This document shows, piece after piece, positions 7,712 to 17,265 of a DNA stretch of 64,000 nucleotides. Each line of letters begins with the position of its first letter. Position 1 is the first letter of the stretch. The stretch is from Roseibium alexandrii DFL-11. GTDB lineage: Bacteria > Pseudomonadota > Alphaproteobacteria > Rhizobiales > Stappiaceae. The DNA is taken from NCBI RefSeq assembly GCF_000158095.2, contig NZ_CM011002.1:4811703-4875702 (forward strand), read 5' to 3'. The notes under the pieces were generated by a model that was given only the letters and a program-made list of their open reading frames with translations, searched no databases and was not told the DNA's origin. Both the position numbers and the translations under genes were made by a program.

Positions 7712-7874
7712 CTCCGATTGATCATGTGCGAAAAGTGTCGCGCGTTCTGCGGCGCTTTTCATTGGTTTTCCGGACCGATTCAACAAAAAAATGGACGAGT
7801 AGGGCAAAAAAATGCTTTTTCAACTCGTGAAAACATAGCATATGGCGCCCTAACAGATTCTGGAGGCCGGATGC

Positions 7875-9218
7875 GTGCAAAGTTTTAAGCTGAAAAAAGG
7901 TCTTGATCTACCCATAACGGGTGCGCCGGTTCAAGAAATTGACGCCAAGGACAAGATCCAGAACGCTGCAGTCATTGCGGCAGACTATATCGGGTTGAAG
8001 CCCCGTCTGCTCGTCCAAGAAGGTGACGCTGTCGGGGCGGGCGCGCCTGTTTTCTTCCACAAGGACACGCCCGATGTCATGGTCACGGCGCCGGTTTCTG
8101 GCAGAGTGAAGGCTGTCAACCGCGGTGCACGCCGTGTTCTCATCAGCGTCGAAATCGAAGTTGATGCGTCAGCTGCCGATCCGGTTGACTTCTCAAACTC
8201 TGGTGATGCCGCAACGCCGGACGGTCTGGCAGAGCGCTTGTGTGCCTCTGGGCTTTGGACATCATTCCGCACGCGTCCCTATTCGAAAGTTCCCGATCCG
8301 GAATCGCGTCCTGCTGCCATTTTCGTGACAGCCATGGATACAGAACCGCTGACCGCCGATCCGACGATCGTGATCGCGGAACAGGCTGAAGCGTTTGAGA
8401 AAGGCCTTGCGGCGGTTGCGACGTTAAGCTCGGGCAAGACCTTTCTGTGCTGTGAAACCGGAGCCAACATTCCGGGCCTCACGATGCCAGGCATCGAAGT
8501 TGCCGGATTTACTGGCCCGCATCCGGCTGGACTTGCAGGAACGCACATTCACTTTTTGGACACGCCGAGCGCAGAAAAGACGGTCTGGACCATTGGATAC
8601 CAGGACGTCATCGCGATCGGACGTCTTCTGGAAACCGGTAAGCTGGACTCCTCCAGAATCATTGCCTTGTCGGGACCGTTGTGCACCAAGCCACGTTTGA
8701 TCCGCACTGTTTCCGGCGCATCGATGACCGAATTGAGTGACGGCGAAATTTCAGGCGATGTTCCGGTTCGAATGATCTCCGGATCAGTTCTGAGCGGCCG
8801 GTTGGGGGAGGGTGTCAGTGCGTATCTGGGGCGTTATGCGCGGCAGATGACGCTGATTGAAGAAGATCACAAACAGATCCCGATGGGCTGGATCCGGCCA
8901 ATGCCGTCCAAATTCGCCCTCCAACCTGTTTTGGGCTCGGCTTTCTCAAAAAAGCTCTACGCTTTGACGTCCAATTTGAATGGCGGCCGGCGTGCCATGG
9001 TACCGATTGGCACGTTTGAGGAACTGATGCCGCAGGATTTTCTACCCACCCAGCTTTTGCGTTCCCTGCTGGTTATGGATACAGATCAGGCACAGGCCCT
9101 CGGGGCGCTGGAACTGGATGAAGAAGATTTGGGTCTGGTGGGCTTTGCTTGTCCAGCCAAGTATGAATATGGCATGGCGCTCCGCGATTGCCTCACCAAA
9201 ATCGAAAAGGAGGGCTAG
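7875..9218 (+). CDS. nqrA: Na+-translocating NADH:quinone reductase subunit A
   Basis: 447 residues from a GTG at 7875 with GGAGG 8 nt upstream. The N-terminus MQSFKLKKGLDLPITGAPVQ and the KPRLLVQEGDAVGAGAPVFFHKDTPDVMVTAPVSGRV biotinyl-like region are characteristic of NqrA/RnfC proteins. NqrA is the peripheral cytoplasmic subunit of the six-subunit complex that couples NADH oxidation by ubiquinone to Na+ export. It is the first gene of nqrABCDEF; every following gene overlaps or is within 13 bp, so the operon is one transcription unit. Confidence 0.96.
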   Translation: MQSFKLKKGLDLPITGAPVQEIDAKDKIQNAAVIAADYIGLKPRLLVQEGDAVGAGAPVFFHKDTPDVMVTAPVSGRVKAVNRGARRVLISVEIEVDASAADPVDFSNSGDAATPDGLAERLCASGLWTSFRTRPYSKVPDPESRPAAIFVTAMDTEPLTADPTIVIAEQAEAFEKGLAAVATLSSGKTFLCCETGANIPGLTMPGIEVAGFTGPHPAGLAGTHIHFLDTPSAEKTVWTIGYQDVIAIGRLLETGKLDSSRIIALSGPLCTKPRLIRTVSGASMTELSDGEISGDVPVRMISGSVLSGRLGEGVSAYLGRYARQMTLIEEDHKQIPMGWIRPMPSKFALQPVLGSAFSKKLYALTSNLNGGRRAMVPIGTFEELMPQDFLPTQLLRSLLVMDTDQAQALGALELDEEDLGLVGFACPAKYEYGMALRDCLTKIEKEG

Positions 9219-9221
9219 GCC

Positions 9222-10421
9222 TTGGGTCTGCGCAACTTCTTCGACCGCATCGAGCCAAATTTCGTCAAGGGCGGCAAATACGAGAAATTCTTCCCCATTT
9301 ATGAAATGGTGGAGAGCTTTCTCTATACTCCAAAGACAGTAACGACAGCCGCGCCGCACGCGCGCTCTTACATCGATATGAAGCGGATCATGACCTACGT
9401 GGTCATCGCGACAATTCCTTGTATCCTCGTCGGCCTTTACAACGTTGGTTTCCAGGTCAATTCCGCAATTGCCACATATGGGGCATCCGGCTGGCGAGCA
9501 TGGATCATTGACGCGCTGGGGATCGGGTTCAACCCGGCCAACCCGCTTGCAAATATCCTGCACGGGGCGCTCTATTTCCTGCCGATCTACATTACGACGC
9601 TGGTCGTTGGCGGCATCTGCGAAGTGATCTTTGCAACGGTACGCGGGCACGAAGTGAATGAGGGGTTCCTTGTAACCTCCATGCTTTATGCACTGATCCT
9701 GCCGCCATCTGCCCCGCTGTGGCAGGTTGCGCTGGGCATCGCCTTTGGTGTTGTGATCGGCAAGGAGGTGTTCGGCGGGACCGGCAAGAACTTCCTGAAC
9801 CCGGCGCTCACAGGCCGTGCGTTCCTGTACTTTGCATATCCGGCGCAAATGTCCGGCGACACAATCTGGACACCGGTTGATGGGTTCTCGGGTGCGACCG
9901 CTCTGTCTGTTGGTGCATCGGACGGTTACCAGCAATTGGCAGCTCACGGGGTGAGCTGGATGGACGCGTTTCTCGGCACGATACAGGGCAGCATCGGTGA
10001 GGTTTCGGCACTGGCGTGCTTTATCGGTCTTGCCTTCCTTTTGATCACCAAGATTGCCAACTGGCGGTTGGTGGTTGGTTGCCTGGTTGGTATGATTGCC
10101 TTCTCGACGCTGCTCAATCTGATCGGCTCCGACACCAACCCGATGTTTGCAATGCCTTGGTATTGGCATCTGGTGATTGGCGGCTACGCGTTTGGTTTGG
10201 CCTTCATGGTCACAGAGCCGGTTTCAGCGTCGCACACCAATCTTGGCCGCTACATCTATGGTGCCTTGATCGGTGTGATGGTTGTGATGATCCGCGTTAT
10301 CAATCCAGCCTTTCCCGAAGGAATGATGCTGGCGATTTTGTTCGGTAACGTTTTTGCACCGCTGATCGATTATTTCGTGGTGCAGGCAAACATCAAGCGC
10401 AGGGCGAAGCGACATGCCTGA
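9222..10421 (+). CDS. nqrB: Na+-translocating NADH:quinone reductase subunit B
   Basis: 399 residues from a TTG at 9222, with AAAGGAGGG upstream inside the end of nqrA. It is a polytopic membrane protein with the conserved HARSYIDMKRIM, GFLVTSMLYALILPP and KEVFGGTGKNFLNPALTGRAFLYFAYP regions. Covalent FMN attachment is expected at Thr226 in GFSGATALS. It carries quinone- and Na+-channel elements of the complex. The end overlaps nqrC by 8 nt. Confidence 0.96.
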   Translation: MGLRNFFDRIEPNFVKGGKYEKFFPIYEMVESFLYTPKTVTTAAPHARSYIDMKRIMTYVVIATIPCILVGLYNVGFQVNSAIATYGASGWRAWIIDALGIGFNPANPLANILHGALYFLPIYITTLVVGGICEVIFATVRGHEVNEGFLVTSMLYALILPPSAPLWQVALGIAFGVVIGKEVFGGTGKNFLNPALTGRAFLYFAYPAQMSGDTIWTPVDGFSGATALSVGASDGYQQLAAHGVSWMDAFLGTIQGSIGEVSALACFIGLAFLLITKIANWRLVVGCLVGMIAFSTLLNLIGSDTNPMFAMPWYWHLVIGGYAFGLAFMVTEPVSASHTNLGRYIYGALIGVMVVMIRVINPAFPEGMMLAILFGNVFAPLIDYFVVQANIKRRAKRHA

Positions 10422-11220
10422 AGATAAAGAAAACAAAGGCTTCATCCGCCGGTTCCTTGATCTGCCGGTGGACTCCGTCCCGAAGACCATCTTCGTGGCC
10501 GTTTCGATCTGTCTGGTCGCGTCCATGGTGGTGTCTGCGGCGGCTGTCTCTCTGCGCCCTCTGCAGGAAGTGAACAAACTGAAGGATAAGCAGATCAACA
10601 TCCTTCAGGTTGCCGGTCTTTACGAACCCGGGTCGAATGTCGCTGAGGCATTTGAGGTGTTTGAGCCGCAGGTTCTTGAGATTGCGACTGGAAAATTCAC
10701 CGACAAGTTCGATCCGGCAACCTTCGATGATCGTGCTGCAGCAGATGATCCGGAAACGTCGATCGCTTTGACGGACGACCCGGCTTCCATTGGACGGCAG
10801 TCGAAATACGTCACTGTTTATCTGCTGCGGAATGACGACGACAGTCTCGACAAGGTCATTCTGCCGATCCATGGCTACGGACTTTGGTCTACGCTCTACG
10901 GGTTCATTGCCCTGGAAGAAAACGGCAATGACATCTTTGGTCTCCAGTTCTACAGCCACGGTGAGACCCCGGGCCTCGGAGCCGAGGTTGATAACCCGCG
11001 CTGGAAATCACAGTGGAATGGCAAGAAGCTTACCGATGACAGTGGGGATCTGCTGATCACAGTTGCCAAGACCGTTCCGCCACAAGGTGAAGAGTATCAT
11101 GTCGATGCGCTGGCCGGCGCAACCCTGACGACGGTTGGTGTCGACAACCTGGTACGGTTCTGGATGGGCGAGGCCGGATTTGCACCCTTCCTGGAAAATC
11201 TGAAAGCAGGAGAGATCTGA
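10414..11220 (+). CDS. nqrC: Na+-translocating NADH:quinone reductase subunit C
   Basis: 268 residues. One N-terminal transmembrane helix (about 25-46) is followed by a periplasmic FMN-binding domain. The flavinylation motif [10 protein letters not shown] places covalent FMN on Thr237; the usual S/T before GAT is Ala here. [15 protein letters not shown] and [16 protein letters not shown] are family hallmarks. It overlaps nqrB by 8 nt and nqrD by 1 nt (TGATG), so translation is coupled. Confidence 0.96.
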   Translation: MPEDKENKGFIRRFLDLPVDSVPKTIFVAVSICLVASMVVSAAAVSLRPLQEVNKLKDKQINILQVAGLYEPGSNVAEAFEVFEPQVLEIATGKFTDKFDPATFDDRAAADDPETSIALTDDPASIGRQSKYVTVYLLRNDDDSLDKVILPIHGYGLWSTLYGFIALEENGNDIFGLQFYSHGETPGLGAEVDNPRWKSQWNGKKLTDDSGDLLITVAKTVPPQGEEYHVDALAGATLTTVGVDNLVRFWMGEAGFAPFLENLKAGEI

Positions 11221-11873
11221 TGGCGCAAACCAAGAGAAGCATGCTTATCGATCCGCTGGTCGATAACAACCCGATTACCCTTCAGGTTCTCGGGATCTGC
11301 TCAGCCCTTGCTGTGACATCTTCGTTGCAGGTGGCGTTTGTCATGTCACTTGCGGTGATATTCGTTACGGCATTCTCCTCGATGTTCATCTCTATGCTGC
11401 GCAATCACATTCCAGGAGCCATCCGGATTATTGTGCAGATGGTCATCATTGCGTCTCTGGTGATTCTGGTTGATCAGGTGCTGAAGGCGTATCTCTACGA
11501 GATTTCGAAAACTCTCTCGGTCTTCGTGGGCTTGATCATCACCAACTGTATCGTGATGGGCCGTGCAGAAGCGTTTGCAATGAAAAACCCGCCGATTGCC
11601 TCCTTCATTGACGGTGCAGGCAATGGTCTCGGATATGGTCTTATCCTTATGATGGTCGGTGTTATTCGCGAATTGTTCGGTGCAGGCAGCCTGTTCGGCA
11701 TCACGATTTTCGAGACCGTCAACAACGGTGGTTGGTATGTCCCGAACGGCATGCTGCTCCTGCCGCCATCCGCTTTCTTCATTATCGGCCTGATCATCTG
11801 GGCGTTCCGGTCCTGGAAATCGGAGCAGGTTGAAGAGCGCGAATACAAGATCCAAACGGTGGATGCGCACTGA
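11220..11873 (+). CDS. nqrD: Na+-translocating NADH:quinone reductase subunit D
   Basis: 217 residues, an all-helical membrane protein of the NqrD/RnfE family. [20 protein letters not shown] at the N-terminus and [21 protein letters not shown] carry the conserved Asn/Cys region; the Cys of TNCIV contributes to the iron centre shared with NqrE. The gene shares single nucleotides with nqrC and nqrE (TGATG junctions). Confidence 0.96.
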   Translation: MAQTKRSMLIDPLVDNNPITLQVLGICSALAVTSSLQVAFVMSLAVIFVTAFSSMFISMLRNHIPGAIRIIVQMVIIASLVILVDQVLKAYLYEISKTLSVFVGLIITNCIVMGRAEAFAMKNPPIASFIDGAGNGLGYGLILMMVGVIRELFGAGSLFGITIFETVNNGGWYVPNGMLLLPPSAFFIIGLIIWAFRSWKSEQVEEREYKIQTVDAH

Positions 11874-12481
11874 TGGAACATATGCTCTCACTCGCCGTTA
11901 AGGCCATCTTTGTTGAGAACTTGGCGCTGTCCTTCTTCCTAGGCATGTGTACCTTCATCGCTGTTTCGAAGAAGATCTCAACCGCGATTGGGCTTGGCAT
12001 TTCGGTCATGATCGTCCAGGCGATCACGGTACCGGCAAATAATCTGATCCTGACCTATCTCTTGGCCCCCGGCGCCTTGGCTTGGGCTGGATTCAGCAAT
12101 GTTGATCTGACCTTCCTTGGCCTCATTTCGTACATCGGCGTGATTGCAGCTCTGGTTCAGATCCTGGAGATGGTGCTCGATAAGTACTTCCCGCCGCTCT
12201 ACAACGCGCTCGGCGTCTTCCTGCCGTTGATCACGGTGAACTGTGCGATCCTCGGCGGATCCCTGTTCATGGTGGAGCGGGACTACAATTTCGGCGAATC
12301 CGTAACCTACGGATTGTCTTCTGGCTTTGGCTGGGCCTTGGCGATTACGGCCATGGCCGGTGTGCGGGAGAAGCTGAAATACTCCGATATCCCGGACGGC
12401 CTGCAGGGCCTGGGCATCACATTTATTACCGCTGGCCTGATGGCGCTTGCCTTCATGTCCTTCAGCGGCGTCAAACTGTAA
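11873..12481 (+). CDS. nqrE: Na+-translocating NADH:quinone reductase subunit E
   Basis: 202 residues, a polytopic NqrE/RnfA-family protein. [22 protein letters not shown] and [16 protein letters not shown] carry the conserved cysteines that, with NqrD, hold the membrane-embedded iron site. It is related to NqrD as the antiparallel half of the same membrane module. It begins by overlapping the nqrD stop by 1 nt and ends 12 bp before nqrF. Confidence 0.96.
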   Translation: MEHMLSLAVKAIFVENLALSFFLGMCTFIAVSKKISTAIGLGISVMIVQAITVPANNLILTYLLAPGALAWAGFSNVDLTFLGLISYIGVIAALVQILEMVLDKYFPPLYNALGVFLPLITVNCAILGGSLFMVERDYNFGESVTYGLSSGFGWALAITAMAGVREKLKYSDIPDGLQGLGITFITAGLMALAFMSFSGVKL

Positions 12482-12493
12482 CGGGAGCGCCCT

Positions 12494-13714
12494 GTGGCCA
12501 CATTTGGACTAGGCATACTTCTCTTTACCCTGATCGTTCTGGCGCTGGTCACGATCATTCTCGCCGCCCGCTCAAGGCTGGTGTCGATGGGCAATGTCAA
12601 CATTTCCATTAACGGCGAGAAGACGATTTCGGTGCCGGCCGGCGGCAAGCTGCTTCAAACACTTGCCGAACAAAAACTCTTCGTTCCATCTGCTTGTGGC
12701 GGCGGTGGCACTTGTGCCCAGTGCCGGGTCAAGATCTTCTCCGGCGGCGGGTCAATTCTTCCAACCGAAGAAGGCCACATCACCAAGCGGGAAGCTGCTT
12801 GCGGTGACCGCTTGTCCTGTCAGGTTGCCGTCAAACAGGACATGGAGATCGAGGTTCCTGAAGAGGTCTTCGGCGTCAAGAAATGGCGCTGCAAGGTGCG
12901 TTCGAACGAAAACGTGGCGACCTTCATCAAGGAACTGGTCCTGGAACTGCCGGAAGGCGAGGACGTGAACTTCCGCGCAGGTGGTTACATTCAGATCGAA
13001 TGCCCTCCATACGAACTTTCCTATAAGGAATTCGATGTCGACGAGGAGTACCATGAAGATTGGGACCGCTTCAAAATCTGGGATGTAAGCTCCAAGGTTG
13101 CCGAACCGGTTGAGCGGGCCTACTCAATGGCCAACTATCCGGAAGAAAAGGGCATCGTGATGCTCAACGTTCGGATTGCGTCACCGCCTCCCGGATCTCA
13201 GGGAATCCCGGCCGGTAAGATGTCTTCTTACATATTCAACCTGAAGCCGGGCGATGAAGTCACGATCTCAGGCCCGTTTGGTGAGTTCTTTGCGCGCGAC
13301 ACCAAGAAGGAAATGGTCTTCGTGGGCGGTGGTGCCGGCATGGCGCCAATGCGCTCGCACATTTTCGATCAGATGCGCCGGATCAAGACTGATCGTAAGG
13401 TCACTTTCTGGTACGGCGCGCGCTCCAAGCGCGAAATGTTCTATGTCGAAGACTTCGACATGCTGGAGCGTGAGAACGAGAACTTTGAGTGGCATGTGGC
13501 GCTGTCTGACGCTGTGCCGGAAGATGACTGGAAGGGCTACACAGGGTTCATTCACAATGTGCTCTACGACGAGTATCTGAAGGACCACCCGGCGCCTGAG
13601 GACTGTGAGTTCTACATGTGTGGTCCTCCCATCATGAACCAGTCCGTCATCAACATGCTGCTCGATCTTGGTGTTGATCGCGAAGACATCATGTTGGACG
13701 ACTTCGGCGGCTAA
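12494..13714 (+). CDS. nqrF: Na+-translocating NADH:quinone reductase subunit F (NADH-oxidising)
   Basis: 406 residues from a GTG at 12494 preceded by CGGGAGCG. An N-terminal membrane anchor (about 3-25) is followed by a 2Fe-2S ferredoxin domain with ligands Cys68, Cys74, Cys77 and Cys109. Next comes a ferredoxin-reductase domain with the FAD motif RAYSMANYP and the NADH-binding [16 protein letters not shown]. It ends in the conserved [14 protein letters not shown] and LDDFGG. It accepts electrons from NADH and passes them to NqrC/NqrB. No clear terminator follows before the tauR gene. Confidence 0.96.
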   Translation: MATFGLGILLFTLIVLALVTIILAARSRLVSMGNVNISINGEKTISVPAGGKLLQTLAEQKLFVPSACGGGGTCAQCRVKIFSGGGSILPTEEGHITKREAACGDRLSCQVAVKQDMEIEVPEEVFGVKKWRCKVRSNENVATFIKELVLELPEGEDVNFRAGGYIQIECPPYELSYKEFDVDEEYHEDWDRFKIWDVSSKVAEPVERAYSMANYPEEKGIVMLNVRIASPPPGSQGIPAGKMSSYIFNLKPGDEVTISGPFGEFFARDTKKEMVFVGGGAGMAPMRSHIFDQMRRIKTDRKVTFWYGARSKREMFYVEDFDMLERENENFEWHVALSDAVPEDDWKGYTGFIHNVLYDEYLKDHPAPEDCEFYMCGPPIMNQSVINMLLDLGVDREDIMLDDFGG

Positions 13715-13864
13715 CCCGTCAGAAATTCAAGATACAATTCGGGCGCTGTTCTGGTGTGCGGCATAGATCGCACTCCCGGAAACAGGGCCCGATGCTTTTT
13801 TGGTCAGAAGGTGTTGGACAATCGCCGCATTGATGACAGTCTGTCGGTCCAGTTGATATCTACA

Positions 13865-15334
13865 ATGGATCCAGACGTGGCGATCAAATCCGAACAGTTT
13901 CATTTGGACCCCAAATTCGAAGGCACCCTCCAGCAACAGATCCAGCACCTAGTCAGCCAAGGCGTGTTGTCGGGCCGGTTCTTGCCCGGTGAACGCATGC
14001 CGTCCAGCCGGAAACTGGCTGAGTGGCTCGGGGTAAGCCGAATTACGGTCACCCTGGCCTATGCGGAATTGGTCGCCAACGATTACCTGACATCAAGGGG
14101 ACGGTCGGGTTACTTCGTTTCTGAAAGTGCGCCTCCACCACCCATGCTTAACCAGTCGGAGGGAGACAGGCAGGACGCGGTGGCCTGGGACGAGATGGTC
14201 AGCTCGCGGTATTCCTACCGCTCCAGCCTGGTGCGTCCATCGGATTGGCGTGATTACCCGTACCCCTTCATTTATGGCCAGCCGGATGCGCGGCTGTTCG
14301 ATCATGACAATTGGCGCCGGTGTGCATTGGAGGCGTTGGGCCGGAAGAACTTTGAGAGCATGACGGCTGATCCTTATGAACAGGACGACCCCAAGCTGAT
14401 CGAGTACATCGTGAGAAACATTTTGCCGCGCCGCGGGATTTCCGCACAGCAGGATGAGATCCTGGTGACTATGGGTGCGCAGAATGCACTGTGGCTTTGT
14501 GCGCAGGTGTTGTTGAACAAGGATCGCGTCGCGGCCATCGAAAACCCTTGTTATCCGGGACTGCGCGACATTCTGGATCAGACCGGTTGCCAGATTGCGG
14601 AGGTGCGGGTCGATGATGATGGTCTCCCTCCCGATGAACTTCCCGGCAACTGCCAAGTGGTCTTCACCACGGCCAGCCACCAATGTCCGACCAATACAAC
14701 GATGCCAATCGAACGCCGGCGTGCCTTGCTGAACCGCTCCGTGGAAGAAGGCTTTGTGATCGTAGAGGATGACTACGAATTCGAAATGGCCTTCCAAAAA
14801 GCGCCGACACCTGCGCTCAAGTCGCTCGACCGGGCGGGGAGCGTGATTTACGTCGGCTCGTTTTCAAAGTCGCTGTTCCCGGGATTGCGCCTTGGATACA
14901 TCGTTGCTGCCAAACCCTTGATCCAGGAAGCGCGGTCGCTGCGGGCGTTGGTTTTGCGGCATCCGCCCGGTCACATACAGCGGACCACGGCCTACTTTCT
15001 CTCGCTTGGCTATCATGACGCCATGGTGAACCGGATGGGGCAGGCTTACCGGCGCAGACGCTCTGTCATGGATAAAGCAATTCGGGACCACGGCCTGCAA
15101 ATTGCCAGCGGTGGCAGTCATGGTGGATCCAGCTTCTGGATGCGCGCTCCCGAGGGCGTCAACACCAGCGAGCTGGCTCTCAAACTTCGCAAGAGCGGGG
15201 TCGTGATTGATCAGGGCAGAGCGTTTTTCGGACGCGAAGACGACAATCATCAGTTTTATCGTCTTGCCTATTCATCCATTCCCTCCGCGCGCATTCCGGA
15301 GGGGATTCAACGGATCGCAGATGTAATCCGGTAG
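13865..15334 (+). CDS. tauR: MocR-type (GntR-aminotransferase) regulator, probable TauR
   Basis: 489 residues from the ATG at 13865; the frame is open to 13754 but no better start is evident and the ribosome site is weak. A GntR winged helix (about 18-85: PGERMPSSRKLAEWLGVSRITVTLAYAELV) is joined by a linker to a class-I aminotransferase-like domain. The PLP-lysine motif GSFSKSLFPGLRLGY and EDDYEFEM are visible. Such proteins use PLP as an effector-sensing cofactor rather than a catalyst. It lies directly upstream of xsc, and pairs of repeats resembling the TauR site of Rhodobacter capsulatus occur before xsc and in the tpa-tauA region. It is therefore probably the activator of taurine utilisation; the identity is inferred from context. 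Confidence 0.85.
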   Translation: MDPDVAIKSEQFHLDPKFEGTLQQQIQHLVSQGVLSGRFLPGERMPSSRKLAEWLGVSRITVTLAYAELVANDYLTSRGRSGYFVSESAPPPPMLNQSEGDRQDAVAWDEMVSSRYSYRSSLVRPSDWRDYPYPFIYGQPDARLFDHDNWRRCALEALGRKNFESMTADPYEQDDPKLIEYIVRNILPRRGISAQQDEILVTMGAQNALWLCAQVLLNKDRVAAIENPCYPGLRDILDQTGCQIAEVRVDDDGLPPDELPGNCQVVFTTASHQCPTNTTMPIERRRALLNRSVEEGFVIVEDDYEFEMAFQKAPTPALKSLDRAGSVIYVGSFSKSLFPGLRLGYIVAAKPLIQEARSLRALVLRHPPGHIQRTTAYFLSLGYHDAMVNRMGQAYRRRRSVMDKAIRDHGLQIASGGSHGGSSFWMRAPEGVNTSELALKLRKSGVVIDQGRAFFGREDDNHQFYRLAYSSIPSARIPEGIQRIADVIR

Positions 15335-15356
15335 GGCAATGTCATTGCCCCAGGTT

Positions 15357-15389
15357 CTGGATATACCGAGTGAATTGATCTGGCCCTAA
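15357..15389 (+). promoter_or_regulatory. Probable TauR operator upstream of xsc (two direct repeats, 23-bp period)
   Basis: CTGGATATAC (15357-15366) and CTGGCCCTAA (15380-15389) are direct repeats starting exactly 23 bp apart, about 85-115 bp before the xsc start. They resemble CTGGACYTAA, the TauR recognition repeat I recall for Rhodobacter capsulatus; the second matches 9 of 10 positions, the first is weaker. A pair with the same orientation logic and the same 23-bp period lies between tpa and tauA. Confidence 0.65.
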
Positions 15390-15472
15390 GACCTGTGTTC
15401 GCGGCGCGGCATGAAATCATTTCCAATCAATTGTGTACCTGTATTGCGAGCGGGTGAGGGAGTGCGTTTCAA

Positions 15473-17242
15473 ATGAAAATGACGACAGAGGAAGCCTTCG
15501 TAAAAGTCCTGCAACGGCATGGGATTGAGCATGCTTTTGGGATTATCGGCTCTGCATTCATGCCAATTTCCGACCTGTTTCCAAAGGCGGGGATTACGTT
15601 CTGGGATTGCGCGCACGAAGGCTCGGGCGGGATGATGGCCGATGGCTATACAAGGGCAACAGGCAAACTCAGCATGATGATTGCCCAGAACGGTCCGGGT
15701 ATCACAAACTTCGTCACGGCAGTGAAAACCGCCTACTGGAACCACACGCCTTTGCTTCTGGTTACTCCACAGGCCGCCAATAAGACTTTGGGGCAGGGCG
15801 GTTTTCAGGAAGTTGAACAGATGGCACTGTTCAAGGACATGGTTGCCTATCAGGAAGAGGTCCGCGACGCATCCCGTGTCGCCGAAGTTCTGAACCGTGT
15901 CATCCTTCAGGCAAAACGCGCCAGCGCGCCTGCTCAGATCAACATGCCACGCGATTTCTGGACGCAGGTCATCGATATTGAACTTCCGCCGATCGTGGAT
16001 TTTGAACGCCCGTCCGGTGGTGATACAGCTATTCAGGAAGCCGCGGACCTGCTCAGCAGTGCAAAGAACCCGGTTATCCTGAACGGTGCTGGCGTTGTTC
16101 TGGCCGATGCAATCGGCGATACGATCGAACTTGCGGAACGTCTGGATGCGCCTGTGTGTTGCGGCTATCAGCACAATGATGCGTTCCCAGGCTCACATCG
16201 CCTATTTGCCGGACCGCTCGGATACAACGGGTCAAAGGCCGGCATGGAACTGATTTCCAAGGCCGACGTCGTTCTGGCACTTGGCACACGCCTTAATCCG
16301 TTTTCGACGCTGCCCGGATATGGCATCGATTACTGGCCGAAAAATGCCAAGATCATTCAGGTGGATATCAACCCGGACCGGATTGGTCTGACCAAGCCGG
16401 TGAGCGTTGGTATTGTCGGGGATGCGAAGAAAGTCTCACAGTCGCTCCTCTCAAAGCTGGCTCCCAACGCCGGTGATGCCGGGCGGGAAGAGCGCAGGCA
16501 CGAGATTGCGCAGACCAAATCCCGATGGGCGCAGCAGCTGTCGTCCATGGACCATGAGGACGACGATCCGGGCACGAGCTGGAACGAGCGTGCCCGTGCC
16601 GCCAAGCCTGACTGGCTCAGCCCGCGCAAGGCGTGGCGGGCAATTCAGTCCGCCCTGCCGCGTGAGGCGATCATCAGCTCTGATATTGGCAACAACTGCG
16701 CCATCGGCAATGCGTACCCCAGCTTTGAAGTGGGCCGGAAATACCTTGCGCCCGGGCTGTTCGGTCCCTGCGGTTACGGCCTTCCGGCGATCGTTGGTGC
16801 AAAAATTGGCTGTCCGGATACCCCGGTCGTTGGTTTCGCGGGCGACGGGGCCTTCGGCATTGCTGTTACAGAGTTGACCGCCATTGGCCGCAGCGAATGG
16901 CCGGCAATCACCATGGTCGTCTTCCGCAATTACCAGTGGGGCGCAGAAAAGCGGAACTCCACGCTTTGGTATGACGACAATTTCGTCGGCACTGAACTCG
17001 ACGACAATGTCAGCTATGCAGCCATTGCAAAAGCTTGCGGCCTTCAAGGTGAAGTTGCCCGCACCATGGACGAGCTGACCGAAAAGCTGGATGCGGCGGT
17101 CAAGGACCAGATGGAAAACGGCAAGACCACGCTGGTTGAAGTTCTGATCAATCAGGAACTTGGCGAGCCGTTCCGGCGCGATGCCATGAAGAAACCGGTT
17201 GTTGTTGCCGGAATCGACCCGGCAGATATGCGGCCGCAGTAA
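15473..17242 (+). CDS. xsc: Sulfoacetaldehyde acetyltransferase
   Basis: 589 residues, a ThDP-dependent enzyme of the acetolactate-synthase superfamily that converts sulfoacetaldehyde plus phosphate to acetyl phosphate plus sulfite. The N-terminal MTTEEAFVKVLQRHGIEHAFG and IIGSAFMPISDLFPKAGI are typical Xsc sequences. The catalytic Glu lies in CAHEGSGGMMADGYTRA, and the ThDP/Mg motif runs from GDGAFGI to RNYQWGAEKRN. A GAGGGAG site lies 10 nt before the ATG. It follows tauR and precedes an acetate kinase gene 23 bp later, giving the desulfonation and energy-conserving steps of taurine dissimilation. Confidence 0.95.
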   Translation: MKMTTEEAFVKVLQRHGIEHAFGIIGSAFMPISDLFPKAGITFWDCAHEGSGGMMADGYTRATGKLSMMIAQNGPGITNFVTAVKTAYWNHTPLLLVTPQAANKTLGQGGFQEVEQMALFKDMVAYQEEVRDASRVAEVLNRVILQAKRASAPAQINMPRDFWTQVIDIELPPIVDFERPSGGDTAIQEAADLLSSAKNPVILNGAGVVLADAIGDTIELAERLDAPVCCGYQHNDAFPGSHRLFAGPLGYNGSKAGMELISKADVVLALGTRLNPFSTLPGYGIDYWPKNAKIIQVDINPDRIGLTKPVSVGIVGDAKKVSQSLLSKLAPNAGDAGREERRHEIAQTKSRWAQQLSSMDHEDDDPGTSWNERARAAKPDWLSPRKAWRAIQSALPREAIISSDIGNNCAIGNAYPSFEVGRKYLAPGLFGPCGYGLPAIVGAKIGCPDTPVVGFAGDGAFGIAVTELTAIGRSEWPAITMVVFRNYQWGAEKRNSTLWYDDNFVGTELDDNVSYAAIAKACGLQGEVARTMDELTEKLDAAVKDQMENGKTTLVEVLINQELGEPFRRDAMKKPVVVAGIDPADMRPQ

Positions 17243-17265
17243 AGTCCTGGAAAGGGAAGCGATTG

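Noticed and set aside
9042..10169. Minus-strand open frame of 375 codons across nqrA/nqrB
   Set aside because: Antisense shadow of strongly conserved nqr genes; composition is His/Arg/Cys rich and unlike a folded protein.
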